Assembly: GCA_018238545.1 (NCBI GenBank)
Contig: JABCTC010000036.1
Coordinates: forward strand, 1 to 34,972
DNA: 34,972 nucleotides
Source of the DNA: Candidatus Heimdallarchaeota archaeon
GTDB lineage: Archaea > Asgardarchaeota > Heimdallarchaeia > Heimdallarchaeales > Heimdallarchaeaceae
Direction of reading: 5' to 3'
In this document: in pieces, positions 1 through 7,910 of the stretch
How positions within the stretch are numbered: the first letter of the stretch is position 1
How the letters are laid out: every line of letters starts with the position of its first letter
Position numbers and translations under genes: made by a program
The notes under the pieces: model-generated
Told to the model about the DNA's origin: nothing
The model's database searches: none
What the model saw: the letters and a program-made list of their open reading frames with translations, nothing else

Positions 1-184
1 CCTCTTCTATAATACCTTTTGGCAAAACGTATTTTCCTGTTTTCGTAATTTTATTAACTTTTTTATCAAAACAAAAAACCCGCACTATTCTATCTTCTAT
101 GCAAATAGCGCTTATAGTAAATTCAGGAACCAATAACTTCTGCCAATCTTTTAATGAATACTTAAGATTTATTTTCGCTTTCAT
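1..184 (-). CDS. Partial protein resembling the N-terminus of bacterial PilM (type IV pilus actin-like protein)
   Basis: An open frame starts with ATG at 184 and runs off the left edge after 61 codons. It reads MKAKINLKYSLKDWQ, then a hydrophobic strand (FTISAICIEDRIVRVFCF), a basic turn (KKVNKITKTGKY) and VLPKGIIEE. The order of strand, basic loop, then LPKGIIE resembles the first 60 residues of PilM/ComM-type actin-fold ATPases, where a first strand is followed by a 'lPeGvIedG' segment. PilM is a bacterial protein of type IVa pili that binds PilN in the cytoplasm. The usual D-x-G/S-x-S-I phosphate signature is not recognisable, so the match rests on layout and one motif. This would be out of place next to Asgard-like genes. 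It may be unrelated, and only the first part is visible. Confidence 0.35.
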   Translation of the reverse strand, partial: MKAKINLKYSLKDWQKLLVPEFTISAICIEDRIVRVFCFDKKVNKITKTGKYVLPKGIIEE

Positions 185-328
185 ACTTTTTTATTATAAC
201 AACCTCTCGCTTCGCTTAAGAACGTTTCAATTGAAATGTAGCCATTTCAATTATAACATCCGAAAAACAGTAAAACAATCCGCCAATTGGCGGATTGTAT
301 ACTGAATACTCAATACAAAATACAGACT
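185..328. repeat. Intergenic stretch with two hairpin-forming inverted repeats and spaced AATAC repeats
   Basis: No gene is visible here. Two perfect inverted repeats lie inside. At 229-252, 10-nt arms (AATTGAAATG / CATTTCAATT) enclose a 4-nt loop. At 275-298 there is a perfect 24-nt palindrome centred on AATT, with CCGCC/GGCGG in the arms. This is followed at about 299-325 by three AATAC copies spaced 7 nt apart. The palindrome could act as a terminator for the gene at 329-1978, which ends at 329 on the minus strand. Palindromes and AATAC-type repeats in this combination are not seen elsewhere in the window. Confidence 0.55.
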
Positions 329-1978
329 TTATTCTTCTAGCGCTGGTAAAGTCGGTTGAGAAGTAGTTTGAATATAATTAACTACTTGACTATCATCTCC
401 CAATTTAGATATCCAAACAACATTTTCTCTATTTATTTCCATTTTATCTTTTGGACCAAATACGGTATTAGTAAACTTCATTAGATTAAAGCCACCTTGT
501 TCTTCATCTATATTTCTTTGTAAATACCAAACATCAGAAAGAGTTACAGAAGAGACATAATTAGGACTCTGAGTTGCCAACCTCCAAGTTCCTGCACTCG
601 TATTTGTTACTATATAATTAATATAATAATCCGTGAGTTTTTCTGACGTGAAAGCTGATGTTTCATTATAATACCAGCTAAAGGTACCGGACCAGTCCAA
701 TGGTATTGAAACTGTCATAGTCCTGTTTGTTAAAGTGTAAAGCGTTAAAACTTCAGATGATGTCCACGTTAAGTTCCAATCCACAGTCATCTCATAGAAT
801 GATGAGTTTAAGGCAGAAAATGTGGAAGAGGCCACATATAGATCTGAGAGATAATAATCATTAATAAAATCAATATCGATAGATGTATTTGATGTTAATT
901 TATGCTCACCGACAAAAGGCACTGTCAAGCTTGAAATAGAATTACTAATAGAGACGCCATTGTCTTTTAAATCAATTTCATCTGGAGATGCAAAAGTTAG
1001 AGGATCATAGCTGATGTCAACTGGATACAATTCAGGTGCAAGTAGAAAATCAAATGAAGTTAAGGTATTCCAAGTTATTGAACCTTCAAGATTGTTTGAA
1101 CTACTGTAAGCTGTATTGGTATAAGGTGCAGAATCATTTCCAAACCATATAACATGAGGATGACCATTATTTGTACTAATAGTTAAGTTTACCAAAATAA
1201 AATAATCCCCTTTTGTAAGAGTAACATCGCTGAAATCATAAACTGGCAGATCTGGATGAACTGAGGTTGGAATATTTTGTGGAGTATATGGTCCAGATTG
1301 TGATAGAACTGTAGTTGCATTAGGTTTACCATCGGAACCTGCAGGAACCAGACTGAGTTCTAGTTGGTCATCGGATATACCTATACCATTTTTTAAGAGG
1401 TAGATTTTTGCGCTTGTAAAATTAGCATAATCCCAAGGAACAGTAAAACCTTGTGCAAATAATCTTGCTGTAAGATTGTAAAGTGTGAGATAAAGAGTTT
1501 GATCTGAATGGACTTCAACTGAGTAATAATCTTGTACGGCTGTTATACTGGTAATATTTGTTTGAGCAGAATCTTGAGTATATCCTAAGTCAGCTGTAGT
1601 ATAATAATCACCTATGAAATCTGTGGTTTCTAATGATGTTTGATTAAATTTGAGACTTTTGGAGTATGATTCAGTGTATTGGAAATTATCAATTATATTG
1701 AAATTGTCACCAGAATTTGATGTAGAATCAATAGGGAAATAAGGAGATCCTATTTCTTCTGGTCTAACATCAGTTCTGACAGATGAATCACTGATTGTTA
1801 TAGTTGTTACAATATTCGCGTTACTATTTAACCCATGATTTGCGTTCATACGGTTCATAGAGCTTCCAACAAGATATGCTTGGGAGATAGGTGTTAACAT
1901 TGCTATGATGAAAAGAGTAAATGTAATTTGATAATAAGACAATTTTCTTAACTTTCTTACAATAAGTGGGAGCTTCAT
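329..1978 (-). CDS. Exported, sequon-rich surface glycoprotein (hypothetical; C-terminal 68 aa differ in character)
   Basis: The 549-aa product begins with a basic stretch and a hydrophobic segment (about residues 14-35), an uncleaved signal anchor or signal peptide. The rest is rich in Ser/Thr/Asn/Tyr, with more than ten N-x-S/T sequons scattered to about residue 465, as in glycosylated archaeal surface proteins. I recognise no catalytic motif and no C-terminal membrane helix. A TATA-like AATATTTAAG at 2001-2010 lies about 28 nt upstream of the ATG, so a leaderless transcript starting at this codon is likely. Residues 482-549, starting DVWYLQRNIDEEQGG, contain no sequons and are more charged. 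The break comes right after a repeat-like TWRLATQSPNYVSSVTLS segment. The C-terminus may therefore have a different origin from the rest (see findings). The function is unknown. Confidence 0.75.
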   Translation of the reverse strand: MKLPLIVRKLRKLSYYQITFTLFIIAMLTPISQAYLVGSSMNRMNANHGLNSNANIVTTITISDSSVRTDVRPEEIGSPYFPIDSTSNSGDNFNIIDNFQYTESYSKSLKFNQTSLETTDFIGDYYTTADLGYTQDSAQTNITSITAVQDYYSVEVHSDQTLYLTLYNLTARLFAQGFTVPWDYANFTSAKIYLLKNGIGISDDQLELSLVPAGSDGKPNATTVLSQSGPYTPQNIPTSVHPDLPVYDFSDVTLTKGDYFILVNLTISTNNGHPHVIWFGNDSAPYTNTAYSSSNNLEGSITWNTLTSFDFLLAPELYPVDISYDPLTFASPDEIDLKDNGVSISNSISSLTVPFVGEHKLTSNTSIDIDFINDYYLSDLYVASSTFSALNSSFYEMTVDWNLTWTSSEVLTLYTLTNRTMTVSIPLDWSGTFSWYYNETSAFTSEKLTDYYINYIVTNTSAGTWRLATQSPNYVSSVTLSDVWYLQRNIDEEQGGFNLMKFTNTVFGPKDKMEINRENVVWISKLGDDSQVVNYIQTTSQPTLPALEE

Positions 1979-2000
1979 TAATTATCTCTTACAATAGTGT

Positions 2001-2010
2001 CTTAAATATT
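2001..2010 (-). promoter_or_regulatory. TATA box for the surface-glycoprotein gene
   Basis: On the minus strand this reads AATATTTAAG, centred about 28 nt upstream of the ATG at 1978. The spacing fits an archaeal TBP site driving a leaderless transcript. Confidence 0.4.
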
Positions 2011-2052
2011 CTTCGTCAAAGGCTGTACAAAAATGCTTAGGAAATTCAACTT

Positions 2053-3576
2053 TTAATTACCGGGGAATATGCCTAGAATTCTTCTAAAGCCTGAAGGGAC
2101 AAGAATCTCTGAAACAACTATGGCACCTTCAGTGGAGATGTCTATTAGATTGAAACTGTTCTCAATTGAAGCTGTTTTTTGCGATGAAATAGTATTACAG
2201 TTAACAAAAGCAGTTTTTTCCACACGGGTACAAAAAGCCTTTCCAAGATGACCAGAAAGAACTAGATTAACTTCTGTATCAGTAAGCATACGCAATACAT
2301 CTCCTGCATCCTCTAAAGCAGAGGTTTCTATTGTATTTGGTATAGGTATCAAATGGTGATGCATCACAATAGTATGGAATTTATCTTTTGTTTGCATTTT
2401 AGTATGATAGACATATCTTACAAGTCTATTTTGTGTAGTTCTACCTACAACACCTATCTCTGTTTCTGGTGCAGAAGTATTCAGCACATAGAAACTTGAT
2501 TCATCTTTTTCAATAGTGTTTTCTGTGTCAAAATGTTTGTGTAACAGAGTTTCTCCATATCCTCGTAAATCGTTTGGTCCAGGGCAGAAAATTAATTTGT
2601 TTGAATAAGGAGTGAATGCTTGAACAGCAGCTTCATAGTCTGCTGATCTTCCCCTTTCAGTCAGATTTCCACAGTGGATAATTACATCCGGATTTGTTGA
2701 TTCAACAAGTGCCATGCCTTTCTTAAATAATTCTGACTGGTTATTGTTGGATGCACCAAAATCAGTACCAGAGAGCTGAGCCATTCTGAGCCATTTACCT
2801 CCAGTTGAATTAACCATGCGAAAGCGTCTAGTTATGGTTTTTAACTCTGTTCTAATCTCTTCTCCTGTTGTATTTTGGATTCTTACCTTGATATCTTTTT
2901 CTGGGGTAATTTCTACATAGTTAAACGAGCGTTTACCTCCGCTGCGAGTTTTATAACTTGAAACACTTCCTGCAACTATGATAATAGTATCCTCAACTTT
3001 GTAAACATTAGGATGATGTTTATGTCCTGTAAATACCGCGTCAATTCCATTATCAAGGAGAATTGAAAGCATGTTTCCTGCATCTACTGCATTTGATCTT
3101 TCTCTACCAGTTTTAGGAATTGGTAATAAATGATGATGAAATCCAACTAGTTTTAGTTTTGCCTCACTGTATTTTGATAAAATCTTCTTTGTGTAATCTA
3201 GGGCTTCTCTACCAAAACGACCATCATCTCTATCAGGGATACAAGAATCTAATCCAATAAACAATATATCATCAGTAAAATCATGAAACTCTCTTGGTCC
3301 TATCATCTTTTCCCAAACTTCGAATCCTCCACTTCTGCTATCATGATTTCCAATAATCCAGTACACTCTTGGAGAGATAATTTTCTTCCTCATCTTACTC
3401 GCTAATTCATATTCTTCAGCTAAACCATCTTGAGTTAAGTCCCCTGAAAAAATAGCGAAATCATGTGGAGTAGAATTTATCGCATTAACAGTATTATTGA
3501 AATCCTGAACCATGAATTGTGGTCTAGGAGTTATGTGTGTATCACTGAAGTGAATTATTTTGATAGGTTCATCCAT
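2053..3576 (-). CDS. Tandem calcineurin-like metallophosphoesterase (active N-half, degenerate C-half)
   Basis: The 507-aa cytoplasmic protein holds two metallophosphoesterase domains of the Icc/CpdA (cyclic-nucleotide phosphodiesterase-like) type. Domain 1 (about 5-210) has every metal-site motif: SDTH at 11-14, SGDL at 44-47, GNHD at 76-79, HHH at 147-149 and GHKHH at 184-188. Domain 2 (about 262-500) keeps the fold landmarks, including the MHHHLIPIP segment that repeats FHHHLLPIP of domain 1. Its ligands are altered: the DxH site reads TDFG (271-274), GD reads GN (303-304), GNHD reads GPND (333-336) and GHxH reads GHLG (442-445). It therefore looks like an internal duplication in which the second copy lost metal-binding residues, perhaps kept for regulation or dimerisation. 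The substrate is unknown; phosphodiesters such as cyclic nucleotides are plausible. Confidence 0.85.
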   Translation of the reverse strand: MDEPIKIIHFSDTHITPRPQFMVQDFNNTVNAINSTPHDFAIFSGDLTQDGLAEEYELASKMRKKIISPRVYWIIGNHDSRSGGFEVWEKMIGPREFHDFTDDILFIGLDSCIPDRDDGRFGREALDYTKKILSKYSEAKLKLVGFHHHLLPIPKTGRERSNAVDAGNMLSILLDNGIDAVFTGHKHHPNVYKVEDTIIIVAGSVSSYKTRSGGKRSFNYVEITPEKDIKVRIQNTTGEEIRTELKTITRRFRMVNSTGGKWLRMAQLSGTDFGASNNNQSELFKKGMALVESTNPDVIIHCGNLTERGRSADYEAAVQAFTPYSNKLIFCPGPNDLRGYGETLLHKHFDTENTIEKDESSFYVLNTSAPETEIGVVGRTTQNRLVRYVYHTKMQTKDKFHTIVMHHHLIPIPNTIETSALEDAGDVLRMLTDTEVNLVLSGHLGKAFCTRVEKTAFVNCNTISSQKTASIENSFNLIDISTEGAIVVSEILVPSGFRRILGIFPGN

Positions 3577-3683
3577 TACGATACATAAAAAGTTTAACTA
3601 ATTATCTTTTCCGTTAGGGTTAACATTTATTTCATTGAGAACTTTCGAAATCTTTAACTTTGAAATAAACACTTACTGTATTA

Positions 3684-4067
3684 ATGACTTTACGAACATA
3701 TGAAATGGACGATCCTGTTTCAAGTGTAATGACAAAAGGAATATTGTACATAGATTCCAAAAAAACTTTAGATGAAGCAATACAGATAATGTCTGATTTT
3801 GATGTGGGGTCACTGGTTGTAGCTTCAAAAAATGATGCTGTAGGCATTCTTACTTGTAAGGACATAACTAAGATAATTGCAAAGGGAAAGGAACTTAAGA
3901 GCATCAAAGTAAAAGACATAATGCAAAGTCCTCTAATTAAAATATCTGGTTATGAAACAATTTCATCAGCTTTATTGAAAATGAAGGAACAAAAGATTAA
4001 CCACCTCATAGTTGTCGATGGAGATAAAATAATTGGAATGATTAATCCATTGAATCTTTTAATTTAG
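3684..4067 (+). CDS. CBS-domain pair protein
   Basis: This 127-aa soluble protein is made almost entirely of two CBS motifs. The first (about 11-65) has VSSVMTKGILYIDSKKTLDEA and SLVVASKNDAVGILTCKDI. The second (about 73-127) has VKDIMQSPLIKISGYETISSAL and NHLIVVDGDKIIGMIN. Such pairs form a Bateman module that binds adenine nucleotides (AMP, ATP or S-adenosylmethionine) and usually regulates a partner. No effector domain is attached, so it must act on another protein. It is divergent from the metallophosphoesterase gene (start 3576), with a 107-nt shared intergenic region. It ends 49 nt before the kinase-like gene that follows. Confidence 0.88.
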   Translation: MTLRTYEMDDPVSSVMTKGILYIDSKKTLDEAIQIMSDFDVGSLVVASKNDAVGILTCKDITKIIAKGKELKSIKVKDIMQSPLIKISGYETISSALLKMKEQKINHLIVVDGDKIIGMINPLNLLI

Positions 4068-4116
4068 ATGTCAGTTTGTTATATTATTTCACAAGTAATT
4101 CAAGAGTAGAACCAAA

Positions 4117-5217
4117 TTGAGCAATCAAGAAGAAAACCTATCTGCAGAAGCTGTAAGAAGAAAGCAGAAGCTAAAAACAATACTTTCGACAATAGGTGAG
4201 GGACTACAGGAAATCTTCAAAGCTCATATTCTTGAAAAAACTGGAGAGAAAGTAAATCATATCTCCATAGACAATGTTTCTTCAATAGAGAAGGGCACTT
4301 CAAAGTCAACAGTTCATTTCGTCACATATTTTCTAAATTCTGACGTTGGAAAACATCTTGTAAACGTTGTCGTGAAATTTTCTTCAGATGAAATAAGGTT
4401 TGAAAAAGAAATTAGGAATCATTCAAAAATTGAAAATGTTTCTGAGATTTTTAGTGGTGTTCATGTGCCAAAGATACTCTATAAAAGCTCGCAAAACAGA
4501 TGTATAATCTATGAAGGCATTGATGGGTTGAGTTTTCGTGATGCGAAACTTGATTTGAAGGATAAGGATTTACTAGCTGGACAAGTTTTGGCAGCTATAC
4601 ATGGTATTGGAACTGGTAAATTAGAAGTAGATCCTTACAAAAAACTAGTCTTATACCTTCTTTCAGTTTTAGAGGACCCTCAATTGGAAGAAGAAATTCT
4701 GGACTTGATGTTACCGTATTTCAAAGCAATGGAAAAATCAAAGGGGGCAACAAGGATTCATGGAGACTACCACCAAGGAAATCTATTGCTTTCATCAGAG
4801 GATATAGAATTAGTACAAAAAGGGTCAGATATAACAAACACAAATGTGAAAGTGTATGTTATTGACCCCGAATTTATAATGGAAGGTAGGGACAGAAATG
4901 AGGATATTGGGACGTTTTTTGCTAAACCCTGTATAAAGGAATTTCAAAAAACAGGTAATATTGAAAACGCAAAGAGTAAAATCAAATCTTTTATTGATGG
5001 TTATAATAGGATTCTAAAGATGATAGGATCTAATCTATTATTAAGCGACATATATCCTTCAGGTTTAACTATAGACTTCCATATAGCAACTTATGTTCTT
5101 TATGACCTAGCAGATAAAATTCTAAGCAAGCAATTAACAACACATTCTGAAGAAATAAAGGATAAAGTGAAATTGTTGAAAATTATATTGAAAAAAAGAC
5201 CTTTTCAAAACGATTAG
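4117..5217 (+). CDS. APH/choline-kinase-family phosphotransferase
   Basis: The 366-aa product has the aminoglycoside phosphotransferase/choline kinase fold. A variable N-lobe contains a Lys-bearing strand (HLVNVVVKFSS, about residue 85). The catalytic loop reads IHGDYHQGNLLL (about residue 218), and the metal-binding motif is YVIDPEFIMEGRDRNEDIG (about 247-265). The DPEF...DIG form resembles 5-methylthioribose kinases, but the catalytic loop lacks the MtnK-type GDLHTGS, so the substrate is left open. The start is TTG; the TATA-like GTTATATTATTT at 4075-4087 sits about 35 nt upstream, and no in-frame ATG with a better position is seen. It may be transcribed with the CBS gene. The convergent unknown gene begins 5 nt after its stop. 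Confidence 0.78.
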   Translation: MSNQEENLSAEAVRRKQKLKTILSTIGEGLQEIFKAHILEKTGEKVNHISIDNVSSIEKGTSKSTVHFVTYFLNSDVGKHLVNVVVKFSSDEIRFEKEIRNHSKIENVSEIFSGVHVPKILYKSSQNRCIIYEGIDGLSFRDAKLDLKDKDLLAGQVLAAIHGIGTGKLEVDPYKKLVLYLLSVLEDPQLEEEILDLMLPYFKAMEKSKGATRIHGDYHQGNLLLSSEDIELVQKGSDITNTNVKVYVIDPEFIMEGRDRNEDIGTFFAKPCIKEFQKTGNIENAKSKIKSFIDGYNRILKMIGSNLLLSDIYPSGLTIDFHIATYVLYDLADKILSKQLTTHSEEIKDKVKLLKIILKKRPFQND

Positions 5218-5222
5218 AAAGT

Positions 5223-5681
5223 TTATTTAAGGAAAGCTTTGGATAAAGCCCATTTGGTTCTAATGAAGTTAAGAAGCTCAAAATAAAGTTTACTCTCTGA
5301 GGTTGAGATAAGTTCTAGACCACTTGTGCCTGGATTATAAGAAACTACAACAAAATAGTTTTCACCCTTATAAATTATCTCAACTAATGCTGTGATTCCT
5401 TCAATAACTGATAAATCGCCAAAAACAACAGTGACATTGTGTAGTGTATTGATAATTTCTAGCATGTCCCTACCAATAATCTGTTCTAAGATTACCATGT
5501 CAGATTTAAACTTTCCAATACCAGTAGCATCTTTGAAAATAGCCTCTAGTTCTGCTTTGTTGTCCTCTGAAACAAATTCAAACTCAATTTGAAGTGTCTG
5601 GACATTTCCTAGATAATTGATTCTTGTCAGTTGGTTAGCTAAATGGTAGATTTCAGGAGAACTTTCACTTGAATAACTCAC
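5223..5681 (-). CDS. Conserved-looking hypothetical protein, 152 aa
   Basis: I do not recognise this protein. It is soluble, acidic in the first two thirds, and reads as an alternating alpha/beta protein, with strands such as LQIEFEFVS, VTVVFGDLSV and YFVVVSYN and a C-terminal helix ending WALSKAFLK. There are no cysteines, no membrane segment and no clear catalytic motif. The translation begins with GTG; an in-frame stop lies two codons upstream, so no longer start is possible. It converges on the kinase-like gene with a 5-nt gap. A roadblock/longin-like fold is conceivable from the strand pattern but is not supported by any motif. Confidence 0.6.
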   Translation of the reverse strand: MSYSSESSPEIYHLANQLTRINYLGNVQTLQIEFEFVSEDNKAELEAIFKDATGIGKFKSDMVILEQIIGRDMLEIINTLHNVTVVFGDLSVIEGITALVEIIYKGENYFVVVSYNPGTSGLELISTSESKLYFELLNFIRTKWALSKAFLK

Positions 5682-5743
5682 TACTTAATCACTCTGGAAA
5701 ACAGATATGTGTTAATCATTATTAAATTTTCTACTAGTTTCAC

Positions 5744-5787
5744 TACATATTAGATATGTATCTAAATAATATGAGAAAAATATCTAA
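5744..5787. promoter_or_regulatory. Candidate operator: overlapping palindromes with a repeated TATCTAA half-site
   Basis: Two overlapping perfect inverted repeats lie here: TACATAT-TAG-ATATGTA at 5744-5760 and TTAGATA-TG-TATCTAA at 5750-5765. A further TATCTAA lies at 5781-5787, 22 nt (about two helical turns) from the previous copy. They fall in the 238-nt intergenic region between a divergent unknown gene (start 5681) and a small winged-helix gene (start 5920). Autoregulation by that protein is an inference. Confidence 0.45.
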
Positions 5788-5872
5788 CCATATAAGTAAA
5801 ATTGGAATTTTGATATCGCGGATAGATTACCTAGGAATTATAGGGCAATGGCGGATGAATTTCTGAGATTGC

Positions 5873-5882
5873 TTTTATAAAG
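5873..5882 (+). promoter_or_regulatory. TATA box for the small winged-helix gene
   Basis: TTTTATAAAG is centred about 42 nt upstream of the ATG at 5920. It predicts a transcript start near 5903 with a short leader containing AAGGGG about 7 nt before the start codon. Confidence 0.5.
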
Positions 5883-5919
5883 GTAATATATCCGTTAATA
5901 TGTAAGCAAGGGGATTTGC

Positions 5920-6135
5920 ATGACGGAAGAAGAAATACCAGTATCAGGAAAAAAACTTTTATCCATTTTGGAGAAAAAAGGACCATTAACTCAAAAACAA
6001 CTAATTAAAGCTTCTGCAATTCCTGCTAGAACAGCAAGATATGCATTAAGAAGGTTAATTGAATTAGGGTTAATTGTGAAACGAAGCAACCTAAACGACA
6101 TGAGATCAGTGTTTTACTTCATTGTAGACAACTGA
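5920..6135 (+). CDS. Small winged-helix DNA-binding protein (MarR/ArsR-like)
   Basis: The 71-aa protein is a single winged helix-turn-helix. A first helix (KKLLSILEKKGP) is followed by LTQKQLIKASAIPARTARYA, which gives helix 2, the turn and the recognition helix. The wing runs LGLIVKRSNLNDMRSVFYF. Family knowledge makes it a DNA-binding transcription factor, probably a dimer. There is no extra sensor domain and no metal-binding cysteine cluster. It has its own TATA box and purine-rich leader, and a strong hairpin terminator follows, so it is monocistronic. Overlapping palindromes about 155-175 nt upstream are a natural candidate site for self-regulation or control of the divergent gene. Confidence 0.85.
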   Translation: MTEEEIPVSGKKLLSILEKKGPLTQKQLIKASAIPARTARYALRRLIELGLIVKRSNLNDMRSVFYFIVDN

Positions 6136-6143
6136 GGAGGTCG

Positions 6144-6187
6144 GTTTTCTACAGTTTGTAGAAAACAAAGCCCTTTTTTTCTTTTTT
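6144..6187 (+). terminator. Hairpin plus T-tract terminator after the winged-helix gene
   Basis: A perfect 10-bp stem (GTTTTCTACA / TGTAGAAAAC, 6144-6166) with a 3-nt loop is followed by CCC and two T-runs (6174-6180 and 6182-6187). It lies 9 nt after the stop of the small regulator gene. Confidence 0.7.
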
Positions 6188-6220
6188 ATTTTTACTAATT
6201 TCAGTTTCTTTACAGATAAA

Positions 6221-6230
6221 CTTATTTTAC
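6221..6230 (+). promoter_or_regulatory. TATA box for the thioredoxin reductase gene
   Basis: CTTATTTTAC is centred about 25 nt upstream of the ATG at 6250. This is the spacing expected for a leaderless archaeal transcript. Confidence 0.45.
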
Positions 6231-6249
6231 TGAATACAAAATTATTCAC

Positions 6250-7203
6250 ATGAGTTTAGAAAAATGCGATTTAGCAATTATTGGTTCTGGTTTAACTGGT
6301 ATGTCTGCAGCTTTAGCAGCTTATAGCAGGGATCCTCGTCAAATCATTAAAATTTTTGGCATGCCTTTTGATTCAAACACTGCAAAAAAGGGAGAAATTG
6401 AAAACATACCGGGCATTAACAAGGTAGTTGGAGTAGATTATATTCAGCAAATAATTACGCAAATCGAGAATTTGAGCGCGGAATTTGCAAAAGAAGATGA
6501 ACCAAACAAGTTAGAATTCATAAATGAAGATGTAACAGCACTATCAAAAAATGAGACTCATTTTCAATTAATTACTGATTCAAGAAACATTGAAGCAAAA
6601 ACTGTCATTATCTCTACTGGTCTTCCTGAACTTAAAAATACAATTAAGGGAGAAGACGAATTTGTTCACAAAGGTGTCTCCCACTGTGCTGTCTGTGATG
6701 GTGCACTTTTCAGAGGGAGAAAAGTTGCTATTATTGGAGAAGGAAATTTTGTAGCAAGAGGAGCTTTGTTTCTTAGAAAGTATTGTCGAAAAGTTACAGT
6801 TATCTGTCAAAATTCCACCTTGGATTCAGATGATAGATTTATAAAAAAACTTTCAAAATCAGAAAGGGTATCATTCAAATTCAATATTGATTTGGAATCA
6901 GTAGAAATATTTGGATCACAAAATGTAGAAGGATTAAGATTTCAAGAAGATGGAGAAAGTAGAGAACTATCAATAAACGCTGTCTTTGTAGAATTGAAAG
7001 ATAAACCTGATTTAACATTTCTCAAAGATTTTGCACTTGATATCACCGAAAATGGATATATCATAAAAAGCGCAAAAAATACTACAAGTGTTGAAGGAAT
7101 TTTTGCAGCAGGTTCAATTAGTGGAGAGATGGATTATATTCCAATATTAATGGGCGATGGCTATGAAGCTGGTATATCTGCTACCGAATACTTGAAAAAA
7201 TAA
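6250..7203 (+). CDS. trxB: Thioredoxin reductase-like FAD/NAD(P)H disulfide oxidoreductase
   Basis: The 317-aa flavoprotein has the low-molecular-weight thioredoxin reductase layout: an N-terminal FAD-binding GSGLTG (12-17), a redox pair C146-AVC-149 inside SHCAVCDG, a second nucleotide-binding segment IIGEGNFVAR (161-170) and a C-terminal FAAGSISG-type FAD contact (about residue 286 on). It should transfer electrons from NAD(P)H via FAD and the Cys pair to thioredoxin, glutaredoxin-like or low-molecular-weight disulfides. The second nucleotide site reads GEGNFV, not the usual GGGDSA, and the HRR-type NADPH motif is not evident, so cofactor preference may be altered. It is followed 55 nt later by the bshB-type deacetylase, which suggests a thiol-redox link. 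The CxxC argues against a YpdA/Bdr bacillithiol disulfide reductase, which lacks one. Confidence 0.85.
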   Translation: MSLEKCDLAIIGSGLTGMSAALAAYSRDPRQIIKIFGMPFDSNTAKKGEIENIPGINKVVGVDYIQQIITQIENLSAEFAKEDEPNKLEFINEDVTALSKNETHFQLITDSRNIEAKTVIISTGLPELKNTIKGEDEFVHKGVSHCAVCDGALFRGRKVAIIGEGNFVARGALFLRKYCRKVTVICQNSTLDSDDRFIKKLSKSERVSFKFNIDLESVEIFGSQNVEGLRFQEDGESRELSINAVFVELKDKPDLTFLKDFALDITENGYIIKSAKNTTSVEGIFAAGSISGEMDYIPILMGDGYEAGISATEYLKK

Positions 7204-7228
7204 GATAATCCCAGACACTTTGGAATTA

Positions 7229-7239
7229 TTTTTATATTT
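7229..7239 (+). promoter_or_regulatory. TATA box for the bshB-type gene; decides its start codon
   Basis: TTTTTATATTT is centred about 25 nt upstream of the GTG at 7259. An upstream in-frame TTG (7220) lies before the TATA box and could not be on this transcript. Confidence 0.55.
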
Positions 7240-7258
7240 CATTTTACATCCTAAAGAT

Positions 7259-7909
7259 GTGAAGCTAGCATTTATTTTCGCACATCCAGATGACGAATCG
7301 CTTAGTACAGGTGGAACTATCGCCAAATACTCCTCTACGGGTCATATAGTTAGTACACTGTGTCTATCATCAACAGAAGCTAGAAAAACGGAATATTTAG
7401 CTGCTACAAAAACTTTGGGAGTCCAGGAACCAAAAATACTGGATTATTGCAATGTAGCAGATTTTGAGACAAAAATAAAAAAAGACATAATTAATTTTAT
7501 TCTTGAATTCCGCCCTGAAATTATTGTTACCCACCTACCAGAAGATTACCACATTGACCATAGAACAACATATCATGTTGTTAAGGAAGCGATAGAATGG
7601 GCTGCACATGAAACACAATATGATAATTCCCATCTAGTTTCAAAATTGTATGTAGCAGAAACAACCATCCTTATTCCTAATCCACATATTCTTGTTGATA
7701 TTTCTGCACATTATAGTGTTAAAGAGAAAGCTATCAAATGTTATTCATCACAGTTAAACAAAGGAGGAGAAGGATTCTATATTAAATTCCACAATTACAG
7801 AACGCTGATGAGAGGAACTCAAGCATCATCCGATTATGCAGAAGCTTATCTTGAGGTTCCTCTCAAGAAGAACAGTCCATTTTTCAGAACTAAACATTCG
7901 GAGCTTTGA
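7259..7909 (+). CDS. bshB: PIG-L/LmbE-family N-acetylglucosaminide deacetylase, BshB-type
   Basis: The 216-aa protein has the zinc-dependent PIG-L/LmbE signature: AHPDDE at residues 8-13, with STGG after it, and the C-terminal metal/catalytic region THLPEDYHIDHRTT (about 91-103). BshB enzymes remove the acetyl group from GlcNAc-malate, the second step of bacillithiol synthesis. The family also includes MshB, Mca-type amidases and lipid or antibiotic deacetylases, so the substrate depends on context. That context is bshA and bshC homologues 15-19 kb downstream and a thioredoxin reductase just upstream. I chose the GTG at 7259 because it starts the conserved KLAFIFAHPDDE strand and a TATA box sits about 25 nt before it. 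The stop is 1 nt before the next gene's ATG, so the two are co-transcribed. Confidence 0.82.
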   Translation: MKLAFIFAHPDDESLSTGGTIAKYSSTGHIVSTLCLSSTEARKTEYLAATKTLGVQEPKILDYCNVADFETKIKKDIINFILEFRPEIIVTHLPEDYHIDHRTTYHVVKEAIEWAAHETQYDNSHLVSKLYVAETTILIPNPHILVDISAHYSVKEKAIKCYSSQLNKGGEGFYIKFHNYRTLMRGTQASSDYAEAYLEVPLKKNSPFFRTKHSEL

Positions 7910-7910
7910 T

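Noticed and set aside
6250..7203. Bacillithiol disulfide reductase (YpdA/Bdr) assignment
   Set aside because: The protein has a CxxC redox pair typical of thioredoxin reductase; YpdA-type enzymes lack it.
7220..7258. TTG start for the deacetylase
   Set aside because: The TATA box lies downstream of it, and the fold begins at the GTG of 7259.
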